From Eudorina sp. 2006-703-Eu-15 (Eukaryota; Chlorophyta; Chlorophyceae; Chlamydomonadales; Volvocaceae), in contig BDSI01000010.1 in assembly GCA_003117195.1 (NCBI GenBank), positions 544,788-608,787 of the forward strand: a stretch of 64,000 bases of DNA, given 5' to 3'. Shown here piece after piece: positions 35,701 through 46,338 of this stretch (position 1 is the stretch's first letter; each line of letters begins with the position of its first letter). The translations under genes and the position numbers were made by a program. The notes beneath the pieces are model-generated. The model did no database searches. It was not told where the DNA came from and saw only the letters and a list, made by a program, of their open reading frames with translations.

Positions 35701-38496
35701 TCCACGAGGTCCTCCAGCGCGATCCGCAGCCCCTCCGCCGACCGCTGGTCCAGGTTCTGCTTCCAGCAAAAGTAGCTGTAGATCGCCCACACGCGGTCCG
35801 CCTCGCGCCATGCCTGGTAGACGCCCGAGCGTGCCTCCTCGCCGAGGTATGTGTGCAGCCAGTTGCTTGTGGGTGCCTCCGCCAGCAGACTGGGAGCCAG
35901 CCACACACTGACCGCCGCCATGCAGAGGTCGGCCACCTTGGTCTCCAGGCCCTCGGCCGCACGCGCCTGCACACTCCCGACACGCACAGCGGCCGACAGC
36001 GGGTCCAGCACGGCCTCCAGAAGCCCTGCAGCCTTCGTTCCCAACATTTTCTTGTAGATGACGGACGCTGCTTTGTCATCCGTGCTCTTGAGCATGGCAT
36101 CTACGACCATACCCAGCCATGACTCCAGGGAAAGCCATTGGCAAAGGCCCTCGTCGCGACCGAAGCGCGCCATGCGCTCCGCCAGGGTCCAAACACGGCC
36201 AAAGTACTCTCGGCCGGCGACCATGTTTTTCTTAAGGATGGCGTTGATGATGGATGCGGCGATAGCTGCGCGCAGTGAGCCGTCGTCCGCCCGCTTCTTG
36301 AGCACCTTGCCGGCTTTGACAAGGATGAGCCGCACCGGGCCCTCGCCCGGAAGCGCCCGAAAGGTCGGCAGCACCCGCATGGTGCGGGCACGTGCGTAGA
36401 ACACCTTGCTTCTGTGCACCTCGACCATGGAGTCCTCTTGGTATTGCGGCACGCACGACCTGTCGGCGTTCGACGGCGCAGCCAGGAAGACGGCACAGGC
36501 AGCAGTCATCAGCTCCAAGACACCTTATCACGAAGTTTACTGAAATTGAAGTTCAGCACACAACTAATTAGCGGTTCGCGAGATAGAAATCCATGAACGA
36601 TTCACTCTTCCCGACAGACATGCTGTCCAGCAGGCGAAAGACACGCCTGAATCCCAGGGTGTTCCACGTAATGCCCTTCAAAAAGGCTCAGAGTCCTTGC
36701 CGCACCCCAAGTTACTGATGCGATCCATTCGGGCTGCTTGGCTGGATCCCGTCCAGACCCGCAACCGGTGTCCATCTGGGTCAAATCCCAGATTGCTTTC
36801 AGATACCGCGGGTCACGCCTAACCGGAGCGGCTCGCTAATACACCTGCTCATTTGAATTAGTCATGAACAGCGGCTGCTGCTGCATCGAGGGGCGTAGCC
36901 CCGTGGTGCTGTGAGCTCTTGCCTGACTCAGGAGGGCTGATCCTCTTCAAATGGGCAGACTCTGTGTTGAGATCCCGCTCGCTGCGTCCTGGTCATGAGC
37001 ACCACCGCGCTGCCACCCCGCCCGCCGCCGCTGCTCTTGAGCGGAGTAGCTAGCGCCATGCCTTGTCAAGCAGCCCCTCGCAGCACACGCCCAGCCAGTA
37101 CCCGCGCTGGCCGTGCAGGCGCACCCACACCGCCAGGTGATGACTTACCAGTCAATCCACACGTACTCCACCTCCTTCGCCTCCGCCAGCTGCAGCAGGG
37201 TTGTCATTTCTGCAAACTGCGCATCCGACATCGGCGAGAAGTCTTTCTGGTACACTGCGGGCTTCTGCTCGCCCCATCTCCAGCTGACCGTCACCACCTT
37301 TTTCCAGAGCTCGTCGTCGGTGTCCACGTACGGCAGCTGCAGGCACTCCGTCTCCGGGTCCACCTCTTCGTAAACCTTGAGGAACTTCCACGAAAGCACG
37401 GCCTTGATCTTTAGGAGTCGCATGTTGGCATTTTGGATTGCTGGCGGCATACCATCATGTAGGTCCGTGAGGCACTCGGGCAGGTTGTTGAGGACGACGC
37501 ACTCTTCAGCACTCGCCACCATCGGGGACCCCAGCGCGGCCGCTGTAAGCGAGCGTGTCGCTATCTCGTCACGGATAGCCTGCCATGAAGAAGCACGCAT
37601 TTGTAGATGCGTTAGCACGCCAAAGATGGCTGCGTGGCGGTCCCCCACCAGAGACACTCACGCCGGCAACCAGAGCAACCGGGCATACTGGGTATGCCCT
37701 TCCGGCGGAAGGCGGATGCGCGCACGAACAACCCAATACAATTCGTATGTTTCTGCGATGCAGCTCGCTTGAGATGCAGCTTGGTGTGTGTAGGTGTGTG
37801 AAACTGCCGTACTCAAAGCCCCGTGCGTGCGGGACGTTCTCGGGGTGGGGGCCTTGCGATGGCGCATGCAAACGAAAATGCCAAATTATTGCGGAAAGAC
37901 CCAGAGCCCGACACGACTACCCCTGTTGCATAGCTTTTTAGAACTGCCAGAGTACACGACCCTTACATGCGCCGACGGACGAAGGGTTAGAGCAATTGTT
38001 AGCAAGTTGCCCATTCATAATTAAAACAATGACCTGTCCAACGCAATATGATGCCCCGGACGTTGGGGCTCGTTGGGGCTCGTTGGGGCTCGTTGGGGCT
38101 TGCACACGAAGAAACGCAATTACTACTGAGATATTGTTTTGAGCTGACCGTAACATACATAATTGCACCATAAACCTGAATATAGGTGACACGCGGTGTT
38201 TATAAAATGTCTTTTTTCACCGCACACCATCAACATCTCGCGACTCCCTTTCGTAAGTCTAAGAGAATGCCAAGGTCACACATAGCAAGTTGTGAATTGA
38301 TGGTAAGGAAATGATGGTTTGTTGACGATTTACTTGCCTTAAGGACTTCCTCCTCCTCCTCCTCTGAGTCCACTTCGGGAACCGTAACCGCAGCCACAGG
38401 TTCCGGCACAACAACTGAGGCTTCATCCGGAACAACGGCTGATGTTGTCACTGTTGCTGGGACAATCACTGCATCCCTCGAAGCTCCGCACCCCAT
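23557..38496 (-). CDS. HET - coiled coil - SH3_15 - SPRY - SH3_15(x11) multidomain protein (about 1,829 aa)
   Basis: A 15-kb gene reconstructed from 23 in-phase exons. It starts at ATG 38496 (context AAAATGG) and stops at TGA 23557. Exons: 38496-38338, 37579-37149, 36459-35622, 35203-35096, 34767-34369, 34211-33984, 33678-33580, 33386-33247, 32887-32814, 32586-32517, 32030-31947, 31611-31545, 31319-31080, 30566-30288, 29519-29286, 28936-28688, 28304-28074, 27564-27331, 26932-26684, 26152-25922, 25513-25280, 24686-24450, 23931-23557. Order: MGCGAS lipidation motif, acidic spacer, HET-like domain, basic/Ser linker, Ala/Glu coiled coil, one SH3_15 repeat, SPRY, eleven SH3_15 repeats, Cys/His tail. 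Known: HET domains trigger cell death in fungal nonself recognition; SPRY and SH3_15 (Mind bomb) domains bind proteins. Inferred: a membrane-tethered receptor with a terminal effector and a large repeat sensor. Every junction agrees in phase, which makes one gene likely, though some terminal joins could differ. Confidence 0.82.
24229..24264 (+). repeat. Short 3' end of the TGTAACATC-TTAATAATA repeat family
   Basis: GGGGTCCAACTGTAACATC followed by ATTAATAATACTAAT, within the intron before the last exon of the large gene. The second repeat end (ACCCGGTCGGGATACGGG, then TCCACCTTGTAACG) lies nearby at 24087-24120. Confidence 0.5.
29956..30167 (+). repeat. Dispersed repeat copy inside an intron of the large gene
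   Basis: It matches 9678-9890 across its length, starting GGGCTTTATCCCTTGCC and ending TGTAACATCCTAATAATAAT. It sits antisense to the host gene in the intron between the repeat exons at 30288 and 29519. Confidence 0.75.
31545..33678 (-). other. SPRY domain (exons 7 to 12) embedded between SH3_15 repeats
   Basis: Six short exons whose phases 0, 2, 1, 2, 2, 0 all match. Key strings: ADLPAPPSSLVYYFEITVME, GTIGLGYAHSGHNLSRHVG, WDSTTYGFHGDDGKTFWEGK, GFKYGKGDIVGAALDFQRKE then IFFT, KNGTKGKAVPLTG, AILYPTVSLH, GEVVYVNFGQRPFSFNVDQW. This is the full order of a RanBP9-type SPRY domain (YYFE, GWD..YGYHGDDG, FG.GDVIG, FFTKNG, LYP..GLH, NFGQ.PF.FD). SPRY domains bind proteins. The upstream paralogue has no such exons. 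Confidence 0.88.
34369..34767 (-). other. Exon 5: Ala/Glu/Arg coiled coil
   Basis: 133 codons of repeated ERRKxEEAAAxAA heptad-like units, for example ATERRKHEEAAALAASERRK. It is a strong coiled-coil candidate for oligomerising the HET effector. Both borders are phase 0. Confidence 0.85.
35622..37579 (-). other. HET-like domain (exons 2 and 3) of the large gene
   Basis: Exon 2 (37579-37149) carries VSWRWGEQKPAVY, the HET motif-1 equivalent, and ends in YVWID plus two bases of a Trp codon. Exon 3 (36459-35622) completes W and gives SCVPQYQED, matching the HET core IDxxCIxQ, then YARARTMRVLPTF and REYFGRVWTLAERMARFG (the third HET block). The domain continues to about residue 476 with a conserved region ending GMFAQLGV. 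The 431-bp exon 2 and the split Trp codon are the same in the upstream paralogue. Confidence 0.8.
38064..38101. repeat. 10-bp unit repeated four times in intron 1
   Basis: GTTGGGGCTC in four tandem copies (the last ends in TT) within intron 1 of the large gene. Confidence 0.85.
38338..38496 (-). other. Exon 1: predicted N-myristoylation/palmitoylation signal and GC-AG intron donor
   Basis: It encodes MGCGASRDAV, then a Val/Pro-rich and Glu-rich stretch ending VLK (53 codons). Gly2, Cys3 and Ser6 fit the MGxxxS N-myristoylation rule with an adjacent palmitoylatable Cys, so plasma-membrane anchoring is predicted. The exon ends AAG|GCAAGT, the classical GC-AG minor donor, since no GT lies at that position; the acceptor at 37580 gives a phase-0 join. 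Confidence 0.7.
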
Positions 38497-40538
38497 TTTG
38501 GAAAACTAGTCAAAATTAATCCCTCTTCCATGTAGCTCCAAAAATGTGAGGTTCGTTTCTAGTACTTTGCAGTTGGGGTGAAGATGTCATATACTCGAGG
38601 GCCCAGTATTCCGCGGTTGTACTGTATGCCGTATAATTGTTTATGTCATAAACGAGGGTGCTCTATTGCTTAGGAAGGTAGCATGAGGTATGGCCAGTTC
38701 CGGCTGTTCACACCTGCTGGACGCTACTAAGGTTTCCCTGTTCAATAGACCTTACAGGAGTTCAACTGCTCCCGCCGTACTCAAGCTTGTTACACTGCTT
38801 CCCAAAGCTTAACAAGTGAATATGGCAAATAAAGCTCCCGTTAGGGCCAGGTATATCGCACGCATGCTCTATCGAACGCAGCCCAACTGGTGCAGCCCAA
38901 CTGGCCCAACCCACATCGCGTCCCGCGGCATACCCGCCTCACCTGCAGCCGCCGACTTCACCCTCAGCCTGCAACTGCCAATGCCGACTTGCGCATGAGT
39001 CGCCAACACCTGGCGGGCGTGCTCGCGAGGTCGCGACCCCTTCCCACCCCCATGACCAGAGCTTGAGACGCATCTGGGGTCTGCAGAGCTCACCAGCAGG
39101 TGGCGGACATGTGCATGCGGAGGCTTCAGGCGGTACCGTATTTGCGAGGGAGTCAACATTCGGGAGTCTGCTCAACCGGGCACACCCGCTGCATCCAAGT
39201 GTACCTCAAGGGTACCTCTCATCACTGGGCAACTTTAGCACACGCATGCACAGCAACTCGAGCACACGCACAGTGAGAGCCCTTTCATGTACCTGCTGGG
39301 AGGCACGGCGCCCGCCCGTTGTCTGTCAAGCCAGAGATACGTCCACGGAGGTGCAACGAGGCATTCCCCGGAATGTCACGTCAACGTCAAGAGCCGCTTC
39401 CAGGGACCGGACATCGTCCAGGCACTACACATGGCTGTCCTCCGCTGCCAACCATGAAGCAACACATACATCTGACGGCTTCCCGACCCTGCGCACGCAA
39501 GCCACACGTCAGCACGCCCATTACTCTCAGCCGCTTACAACCTTGCAAGGTCATCAGTGAGGCAGCAAACACAACTAACACGCACACAAGAACGCGCATG
39601 TGGTCACAACAAACTGTACTGCAATTGACTGCAAGGGACATCTAAGAGTGTTACTTAAAGAGGAAAGCACACGCCGCAATGTTTTAGCGGCGGTATAAGT
39701 TCCATCCGAAGATCCTTTCAGAAAGGAAATAAATGACACAGCTGGGACGCACGCTGGCTTGTGAAGGCATGCACGCACAGTCAAAAAACACTATCCGGGA
39801 CCATACGTACAAATTTCCCCAAAAACACATCGGGCCATGACCCCACCCAGACAGACACCGAAGCAAGCAGAGGCGCACAGCGGGGCAACACTACCAAAGG
39901 GATAGGCACAGCAAAGGGCGGGCCTATGTACACTGTCCGTGGCCCAGGCAGCAGCACGTGTTACACCCTGATGCCAGGGCTGCCTAGTGCTCCGTGTGCT
40001 GCAGTATCGCGGATGAATTCTGGTATCTGGTGTCGAGGATGGCTTCAAGGGCTTTGCGTTGGTGTAGACGATGTTGTGTTTGCAGGGTCACCGTGGCTTC
40101 CGCGCCAGCCATGCACCGCAGTCATTCCGCAGCAAGGTCACACCGCAACTACAACACTACATGGCGGGGCTACCATCAACATGGGCAAGCAACACTGGCG
40201 GGATCTCGTGAGAGCGCAGGCGGGGTACGAAACGCATGACGTGACCGTAATGGCCACATGTTCACACTTCACAGCAGCACAACACCAGCAACGGTTTCGC
40301 TACCTGCCAGTCATGGATGCCGTGGTCAGGACTCATTCACGTCGTCCAGCCTTGGGATCCAAACCTCTATGCGAGAGCCTTCCTGCGGTGAACGCATTCA
40401 TTCTCTGGTGAATGAAGGTTCACGAAAAGAACCCGATCATAGAACAGGTCAGCATCGTTTGCGAGGTGTGGTGTGGTGTGGTGCGGTACGATGTGATGGG
40501 CAATGGGTGTTACGGGTGTGCGAGATAAAAACCATGCC
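38497..40538. other. Spacer between the two HET paralogues
   Basis: No exon with conserved content. It should contain the promoter of the large gene next to 38496 and any 3' exons of the upstream paralogue, but none is recognised. A frame at 39761-40411 lacks an ATG and looks random. Confidence 0.5.
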
Positions 40539-43500
40539 TCAAGCGTAATGTTGTGTGGTGATGAAATGCAAATCTGTTTGCTGTGAGCGCGTCTGCACGA
40601 CTATAACCCCATCTCCGTCCATCAAGAACCAAGGGTTGCTGTGCACGCCACCAGCCGACGAGCTCGTATGTACCACCTGCCCACTCCGCCGCGCAATCCT
40701 CTCCTGACGCCGCCACTGATCCTCCCCGCACATACACTGACACGCAGACTTCGCTGCGCTTCCGCTGGACTTCGCTTCTAGGGCCCAGCTATCCTTCATA
40801 CACAGACTTACCGACGGGAGCAATGGCGACACCTTCTGGGCGCCCTCCATCTGCAGGTCTGCGGGGCTCCAGGCCAGTGACGTGCCCGTAACGTCCATCT
40901 GCGCTCGCACGTTGCCGTCCTTGTCGATGCCCTGCACTACGCCACATGTGCCTAGCAGCGCGGCCGCGTCGGGCTCGGGGACCGCAGCACCGCCGCTGCC
41001 GCCTTGCTGATGTGAACGCGGCTGCTGCAGGGGCTGAGGCTGGCCGCATTTCACCGAGTCGATGGCGGGCAGCAGCTTGGTCACGGTGACTTGACTCCCA
41101 GTCCTGAACAACTCCTGTGGACAGCGGTATGGAAAAGAGGCGCCATATGGTGCGTCCGTGCAGCGCAATTGAGTGGGTGCTGGGGAACTTTGGCAAGCTC
41201 CTCTGATGACATATTCGCACATCATAAACAGTACTGTACGTCATCACCAGGACATGCGGCGGGACAACCGCACCATGTCAGAGGCGGCAAGGGTAGCTCC
41301 ATGTTGGGGTGCCGGGACAACTCCCTGCGCAAATACGTCACAAACTTGTGCTGCACGACACATTACAACACATTCATTGTGGGGGTTTGTGTGGGTGCCA
41401 TCATCGTGTGTATCATCAGGTGCAGCCGCGGCACGGCAAGAGGGCTGCCCTGCGGGGGAGGCTGGCTGTCTTCGGGCCGGGAGTCTGAAGATAGATCCGC
41501 AGGCGCCATTCACAGCTGCCAGATCCCACACAGCCCACACAGCAGCGGCACGGAACAGGTCCCTGACACTCGCGGTGCTCGCGGCACTGTACTGCCTGGC
41601 CTCCAGCGTCACGCACCTGCACCGCGGCGGACGTTCCGGCAGACGACCCGGCGGCGGTCCCAGAGGCTTGTCGTGATAACGCCCCCGGTCCTGCAATCAA
41701 CCCGCCGCCGGACCCCGAGATTCGCCCCGCAGCTCCTGCAGCCTGCGCATCAGACTCCGCCGCCTCCGGCTGCTGTGCTTGTTGTTGTTGTTGCTGCTTC
41801 TCGATCTTCGGCGCGGGTGTTAAGGTGGCAGCGCACGGTGTCAGTTCTGTGTCAGCGCATGAGCACGCACATGCGGGAAGGAGGGTGTTGCAGCTACAGG
41901 CGGTGCACCCCGACCGTCGCCGCGTGCAGACACGGCCAGACGAGGTGCAGTGCTCTACAACCCAAAGCAGTTGCAGAGATCATGCAAAGAAGTCCCCATT
42001 TCTCTGCTGTGCCGCACTCGAAATCTCAACCGCCACACACCCGCCACACACAACGCCTTGAAAACCCAAACACCAACGTCCCCGTCAAGAGCACTACGGT
42101 ATCAATCTGGCTGGCCAGAAACCCCTTAGAAACGATGCTGGATGCAGATCGGGAAGCCACGCACCGGCGCCGCCTCGATGCCCAGCTGCGCGAACATGCG
42201 CCACAAGACCCGTGGGCCATATTCGCCCCCAGCGATCTCCACCAGGTCCTCCAGCGCGATTCGCAGCCCCTCCGCTGACCGCTGGTCAAGGTTGCCCTTC
42301 CAGCAAAAGTAGCTGTAGATCGCCCACACGCGGTCGGCCTGGCGTGACGCCTGGTACAGCCCCTCAGGCGCTTCCGCACCCAGGTACGTGTTCAACCAGC
42401 CCTTGGTCGGCGCCTCCACGGCCAAGCACGACGACAGCCACACCCCGACCGCCTCCCCCAGCAGGTCCGCCACCATGGTCTCCAGCCCCTCGCAGGCGCG
42501 CGTCCGCACGCCGCCTACGCGTGCGGCCGCGGCCAGCGGCTCCAGTATCGCATCGAGAATCGACGAGGCTTTGCTGCCCAACATCCTCCGGTGGATCACC
42601 GACGCAGCGGTGGCGGCGGCGGTGCCGCCACCACCCGTCGCGACCTCATCCAGCATGGCATCTACAACCATGCCCAGCCAGGACTCCAGTGACAGCCACT
42701 GGCAAGGCCCCTCGTTGCGACCGAACCGCGCCATGCGCTCCGCCAGCGTCCAGGCTCTTGCGAAGTACTCCCGGCGGGCGACCATGTTTTTGGTTAGGAT
42801 GCCAGCAATGATGGCTGCCGCGAGGCCGCAGCGCAGGGACCCAGTGTCCTCGCTGCGCTTGCTCAGCACCTTGCTGGCCTTGATGAGGACCAGCCGCATT
42901 GGGCCGTCGGTGGGCAACGTCCGGAAGGACGGGATGACCCGGAGGGTGCGGGCGCGCGCAAAGTAGGCCTTGCTTCTGTGCACCTCCGTCAGGGCATCCG
43001 CCGTGTACTGCGGCACACAGGACCTGCAGAGAAGTGGCAGACCACGGGAAACACGGCATATAAGATGGAATGGAGTATGGTGGAATGAAATGGAATGGAG
43101 TTTTGAGGGCTTTGGGGATGTTGCAACCTCCAAGGAAAGGCGCCATCCACCACCCACCAGTCTATCCAGGCGTACTCGATGCCCCTGTCCGCCGCAAATT
43201 GCAGCAGCGACTTCAGCTCCGCGAACTGGGTCGCCGACATCGGCGAGAACCGCTGCTTGTACAGCGCCGGCTTGGCCTCCGACCAGCGCCAGCTGACCGC
43301 CGCCACGCGCTGCCACACGTCGTCCCCCGCCGAGATGTACGGTAGCGTGAGGCACTCGGTCTCATGGTCAACGTCCTCGTAGACCTTCAGATGGCTCCAT
43401 TTGAGCATGTGCCCTATCTTGAGGAGGCGCATGGGGGCTCGCTGGAAGACGGTTGGCATTCCGTTGTGGACGTCGGAGAGGCACTCGGGTAGGTTGTCCA

Positions 43501-43588
43501 GGGTCACAAAGGCGTCCAGGGGGGGCACTTGGGGTCCCCCGAGGGCCGCCGCCTTGGGTGACTGAGCGACCACGCGGTCATGGACAGA
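40539..43588 (-). CDS. HET-domain paralogue with Gln-rich linker and one degenerate SH3_15 repeat
   Basis: Tandem paralogue of the large gene in the same orientation. Exons: 43588-43158 (HET part 1, ends YAWID plus split Trp), 43023-42165 (SCVPQYTADALTEVHRSKAY, REYFARAWTLAERMARFG), 41805-41617 (IEKQQQQQQAQQ, Gly/Ala/Ser-rich) and 41114-40812 (GSQVTVTKLLPAIDSVK, a 35-residue insert, then GTCGVVQGIDKDGNVRAQM and LAWSPADLQM). All junctions agree in phase. Donor GTAAGT at 40811 would allow further exons, but none is recognised; if the intron is retained the frame runs to a stop at 40539. The 5' exon with a lipidation signal was not found. The last exon is a worn SH3_15 repeat without HGGW. Relative to its neighbour it lacks the coiled coil, the SPRY and the repeat array. 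It may be a truncated functional form or a decaying copy. Confidence 0.72.
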
Positions 43589-44629
43589 CTGGAGGAGCGC
43601 AGCCACACGGAGGGGCTCGGGAATACGTGAATGGTTGGGACATTTGGCAGATGGGAGCAGGCAACAGATGAGGTTGCGGGGCCCCGCGCTCATCAACGGA
43701 CACGTCTGGGAGAGCTGTTGATGATTGCCAAACGCACCTGCAGCGAGAACACTTCCGATGCATATGGAGCCGAGTCCCTCGATGCGTCCCTCTGGGCCTG
43801 GTTTTGCTGTGGGCTTGGCGTTGAAACACCTGAACCCATCTACCGCGTCCCGTGCAAACCCCGATAAAGCAATGAGACCCCGGACGATAGTGACTCGCAA
43901 CGGTTTATGTGTGCTTTACGATATAAGCTTTCAGAAAAGAAATGCTGTGTTAAGCCAAATTTGATATCGACCCTCCATCTGGAGCAGCAATCACTACAAG
44001 GCCAGTGTATCAAGTATGGAATTGCATCGATTCCCAGATGGGCATATGAAACAACGCTTAGGCCTAGAGTTTAAACTTGCTTCGAATCAGAAGTTCCGAG
44101 AAAGCAAACTTGGTCAGTGAATTCGCCGCAAGTGGACTCCGCAATTGCTTACCAGTCAGTATCTCATATCAATCGGAGCCCCGTACCGTTGCAGGAACCG
44201 CTAACTGCCGCGACGACGACGATGACTCAGCATGGCAAGTTAGGCAGCGCACGTGACAACCAAGTCGAATGTGGCAGCTGATTCAAATATAACCAGAAAA
44301 TCCGCCATGTTGCGAGTCGCAAACATACAAATATATGCCTTCGGAAACCTGGTATGCCGCAGTAAAGCGGTTTGTCCAATATCTGCCGATCGCTGCTGTC
44401 GCACGTCCTGAGCACCCATTGCAAGGCCCGAGGTAACACGGCTCCTGGAGCAAACCATTAAGAAAAACATTAACGCCATTCACCGAGAGTCACCGCCAGC
44501 CTCTGGAAGCCGTACAACGGCCGTACCATCTCAACCAACCTGTCAAGGGATGGCAAGGAATGCTTGACCCTGGCCGGACGATGCCGCATCGTTATGGCTG
44601 GCAGACCCCGAGGCCTCAAAAATGCATCA
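43589..44629. other. Upstream region of the HET paralogue; nothing identified
   Basis: A lipidation-signal first exon should lie here by comparison with the neighbour gene, but none was recognised on the minus strand. Confidence 0.4.
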
Positions 44630-45800
44630 AGCTCGGGAACACAGCCGACAAGAACCCGATGCGAAACGTGCAACACGGGGACAACCCCCTGCCTGATCAC
44701 CCCACTAGGAAACCAACTCTTGCCTGGATCTTGATTGACCCAGATCAGGTCGAATGGGTCGCGGCCATAACCCAAGATGCCGCGCGTCGCACCAAGCATG
44801 GCATAATGGGCTGTAGAACAGCCGCGTGTGGGCGGACCAGGCTGTGTTGCAACCTTGGTACATGGCGGCCCTGTCATGTGCAGCTGAGGGCAAGATTGCG
44901 TCCACGACACTGGGGGTGTGGACTCTTCGCCTGGTGCAGGATGTGTGGAACGGCGCAGCAGCTCTAGGCTATAGGTCGGGCTCCTATACCTAAAACTGGT
45001 TCCACGGCCCGGCCGAGAGGCGAGACCGCGCTCCTTCTACCTAGCGTCGGTGATCGGGCGTCGCGCCCGGGATGCACCTACTCCTCTGTTGTTCCGTCGC
45101 GGAACTATAGGCTACTGGCCAGGGTGATCAAGCCTGCCAGCGCCTTGCTAGTTGATGTCACTGTTTGCGGCCTGAGCACCGACACAGCATCACACGATGC
45201 GACGCCAATATCTGTTACAGAAGGTTGTTCCGCAGTAATATCAACATGTGTGAATATCCTGTATCGTCTTGAATCGACCAGGCGAAGCGCCTTTCAGCAG
45301 GAAAGCGCTTGCCTTAGGTGTCGCAAGCCAGATTCTCCTACGTACAGCAGATGGATCCGGCAACTGTCAACCACCTAACCAAACGCTCAGCGCGTGATTA
45401 CTCCAAATCCAACCGCTCTGCGACAGTTTCCTCCAAATTGCCACGCCATCAACGGTGCATGACAGCCCGGCCAAGCCCGGAGGAATGCAGGCTGGGCATG
45501 GTCTCGTGATTTCCTGAACTGCTGCGCCATAATCCTCATCCCTGCCGCCCCAGCGCAGCCCAACACCACCCAAACCAGGCCGCCAAGCCCAATCGGTTGC
45601 CCCGGTTCCCGCGGTTCGGTGTTGCGGTTTCAGGACAGACCGGTGCCTCGTCGGCCCTTTACGGAATCCGTGCCCTCAAATCTCTTCCCCCCACTCATAC
45701 ACACGCATTAGCATGCCAATTCCTCAAAAGCCCCTTTGGGAAAACCGCAGCACATGAACTCGCATGGCAGGCCCGATGGACCACACGGCTTCACCCCTTC
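44630..45800. repeat. Diverged dispersed repeat, copy 1 (interrupted)
   Basis: 44630-44885 matches 47549-47815, and 45475-45800 matches 47830-48290, with many substitutions and indels. Shared strings include CTCGGGAAC(A/G)CAGCCGACA, CACGGGGACAAC, GGTTTCAGGACAGAC and CCCGATGGACCACACGGCTT. About 590 bp between the two halves is absent from copy 2. The inserted stretch begins TGTCATG and ends CATGACA between GCCC sequences. Confidence 0.55.
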
Positions 45801-46197
45801 ACTCGGTCTCGTTTTGGACCCGATCGACGGCCTCTGTACGGGAACCACGTGCGGGCCGCGGCACGCATCAATCTTTGTGGCCATTGTGCCGGGTCGGTTC
45901 GTTGTCGCAAGGGGTAATGCTACGTGATATGGGTAACAGCCTCGCAGGACTGTATGCTGGCGTGTGAACCTACTACGCGAATGTGCGGAGCTTATGGTCC
46001 TTGGGGGCCTGCACGAAAACGGGGTCGCACTCACAGGGCTGGCTGCCGGGGGGTTCTGCATGCCGCGTCAGGGGCTTACGCGCGAGCCTCCCCACGCCAG
46101 GGCCCAGCGCGTGTGTCCCCGTATGTTCCCTCCCCCGCCGCTGCGCGGGCGCCGCACTCTCCCAAGGGCACCTCTCCGAGACAAGGTCCCGCGGCGG

Positions 46198-46338
46198 GTC
46201 CAGCAATCCACCCGCCACCGGAACCCGATGTTCGCCCCGCAGCTCCTACAGCCTGTGAAACAGACTCCACTGCCTCCAGCTGAGGCGCTTGTTGCTGTTG
46301 TTCCTGCTGCTGCTCGACGTTCGGCTCAGGGGTGAAAC
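46198..46338 (-). pseudogene. Orphan fragment of the HET paralogue's Gln-rich exon
   Basis: On the minus strand it reads VEQQQEQQQQAPQLEAVESV then AVGAAGRTSGSGGG and aligns with IEKQQQQQQAQQPEAAESDA, AGAAGRISGSGGG of the exon at 41805-41617. By eye DNA identity is roughly three quarters over about 140 bp. No HET exon is nearby. It is best read as a relic of a third copy or a transposed fragment. Confidence 0.6.

Noticed and set aside
39761..40411. 216-codon plus-strand frame
   Set aside because: Starts at GTG, no conserved motif, no splice context, codon use unlike neighbouring exons.
41091..42278. 395-codon plus-strand frame
   Set aside because: Antisense to the HET paralogue exons; no motif of its own.
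44470..44910. 146-codon minus-strand frame
   Set aside because: Most of it is the dispersed repeat found again at 47.5 kb, where the frame is not kept.
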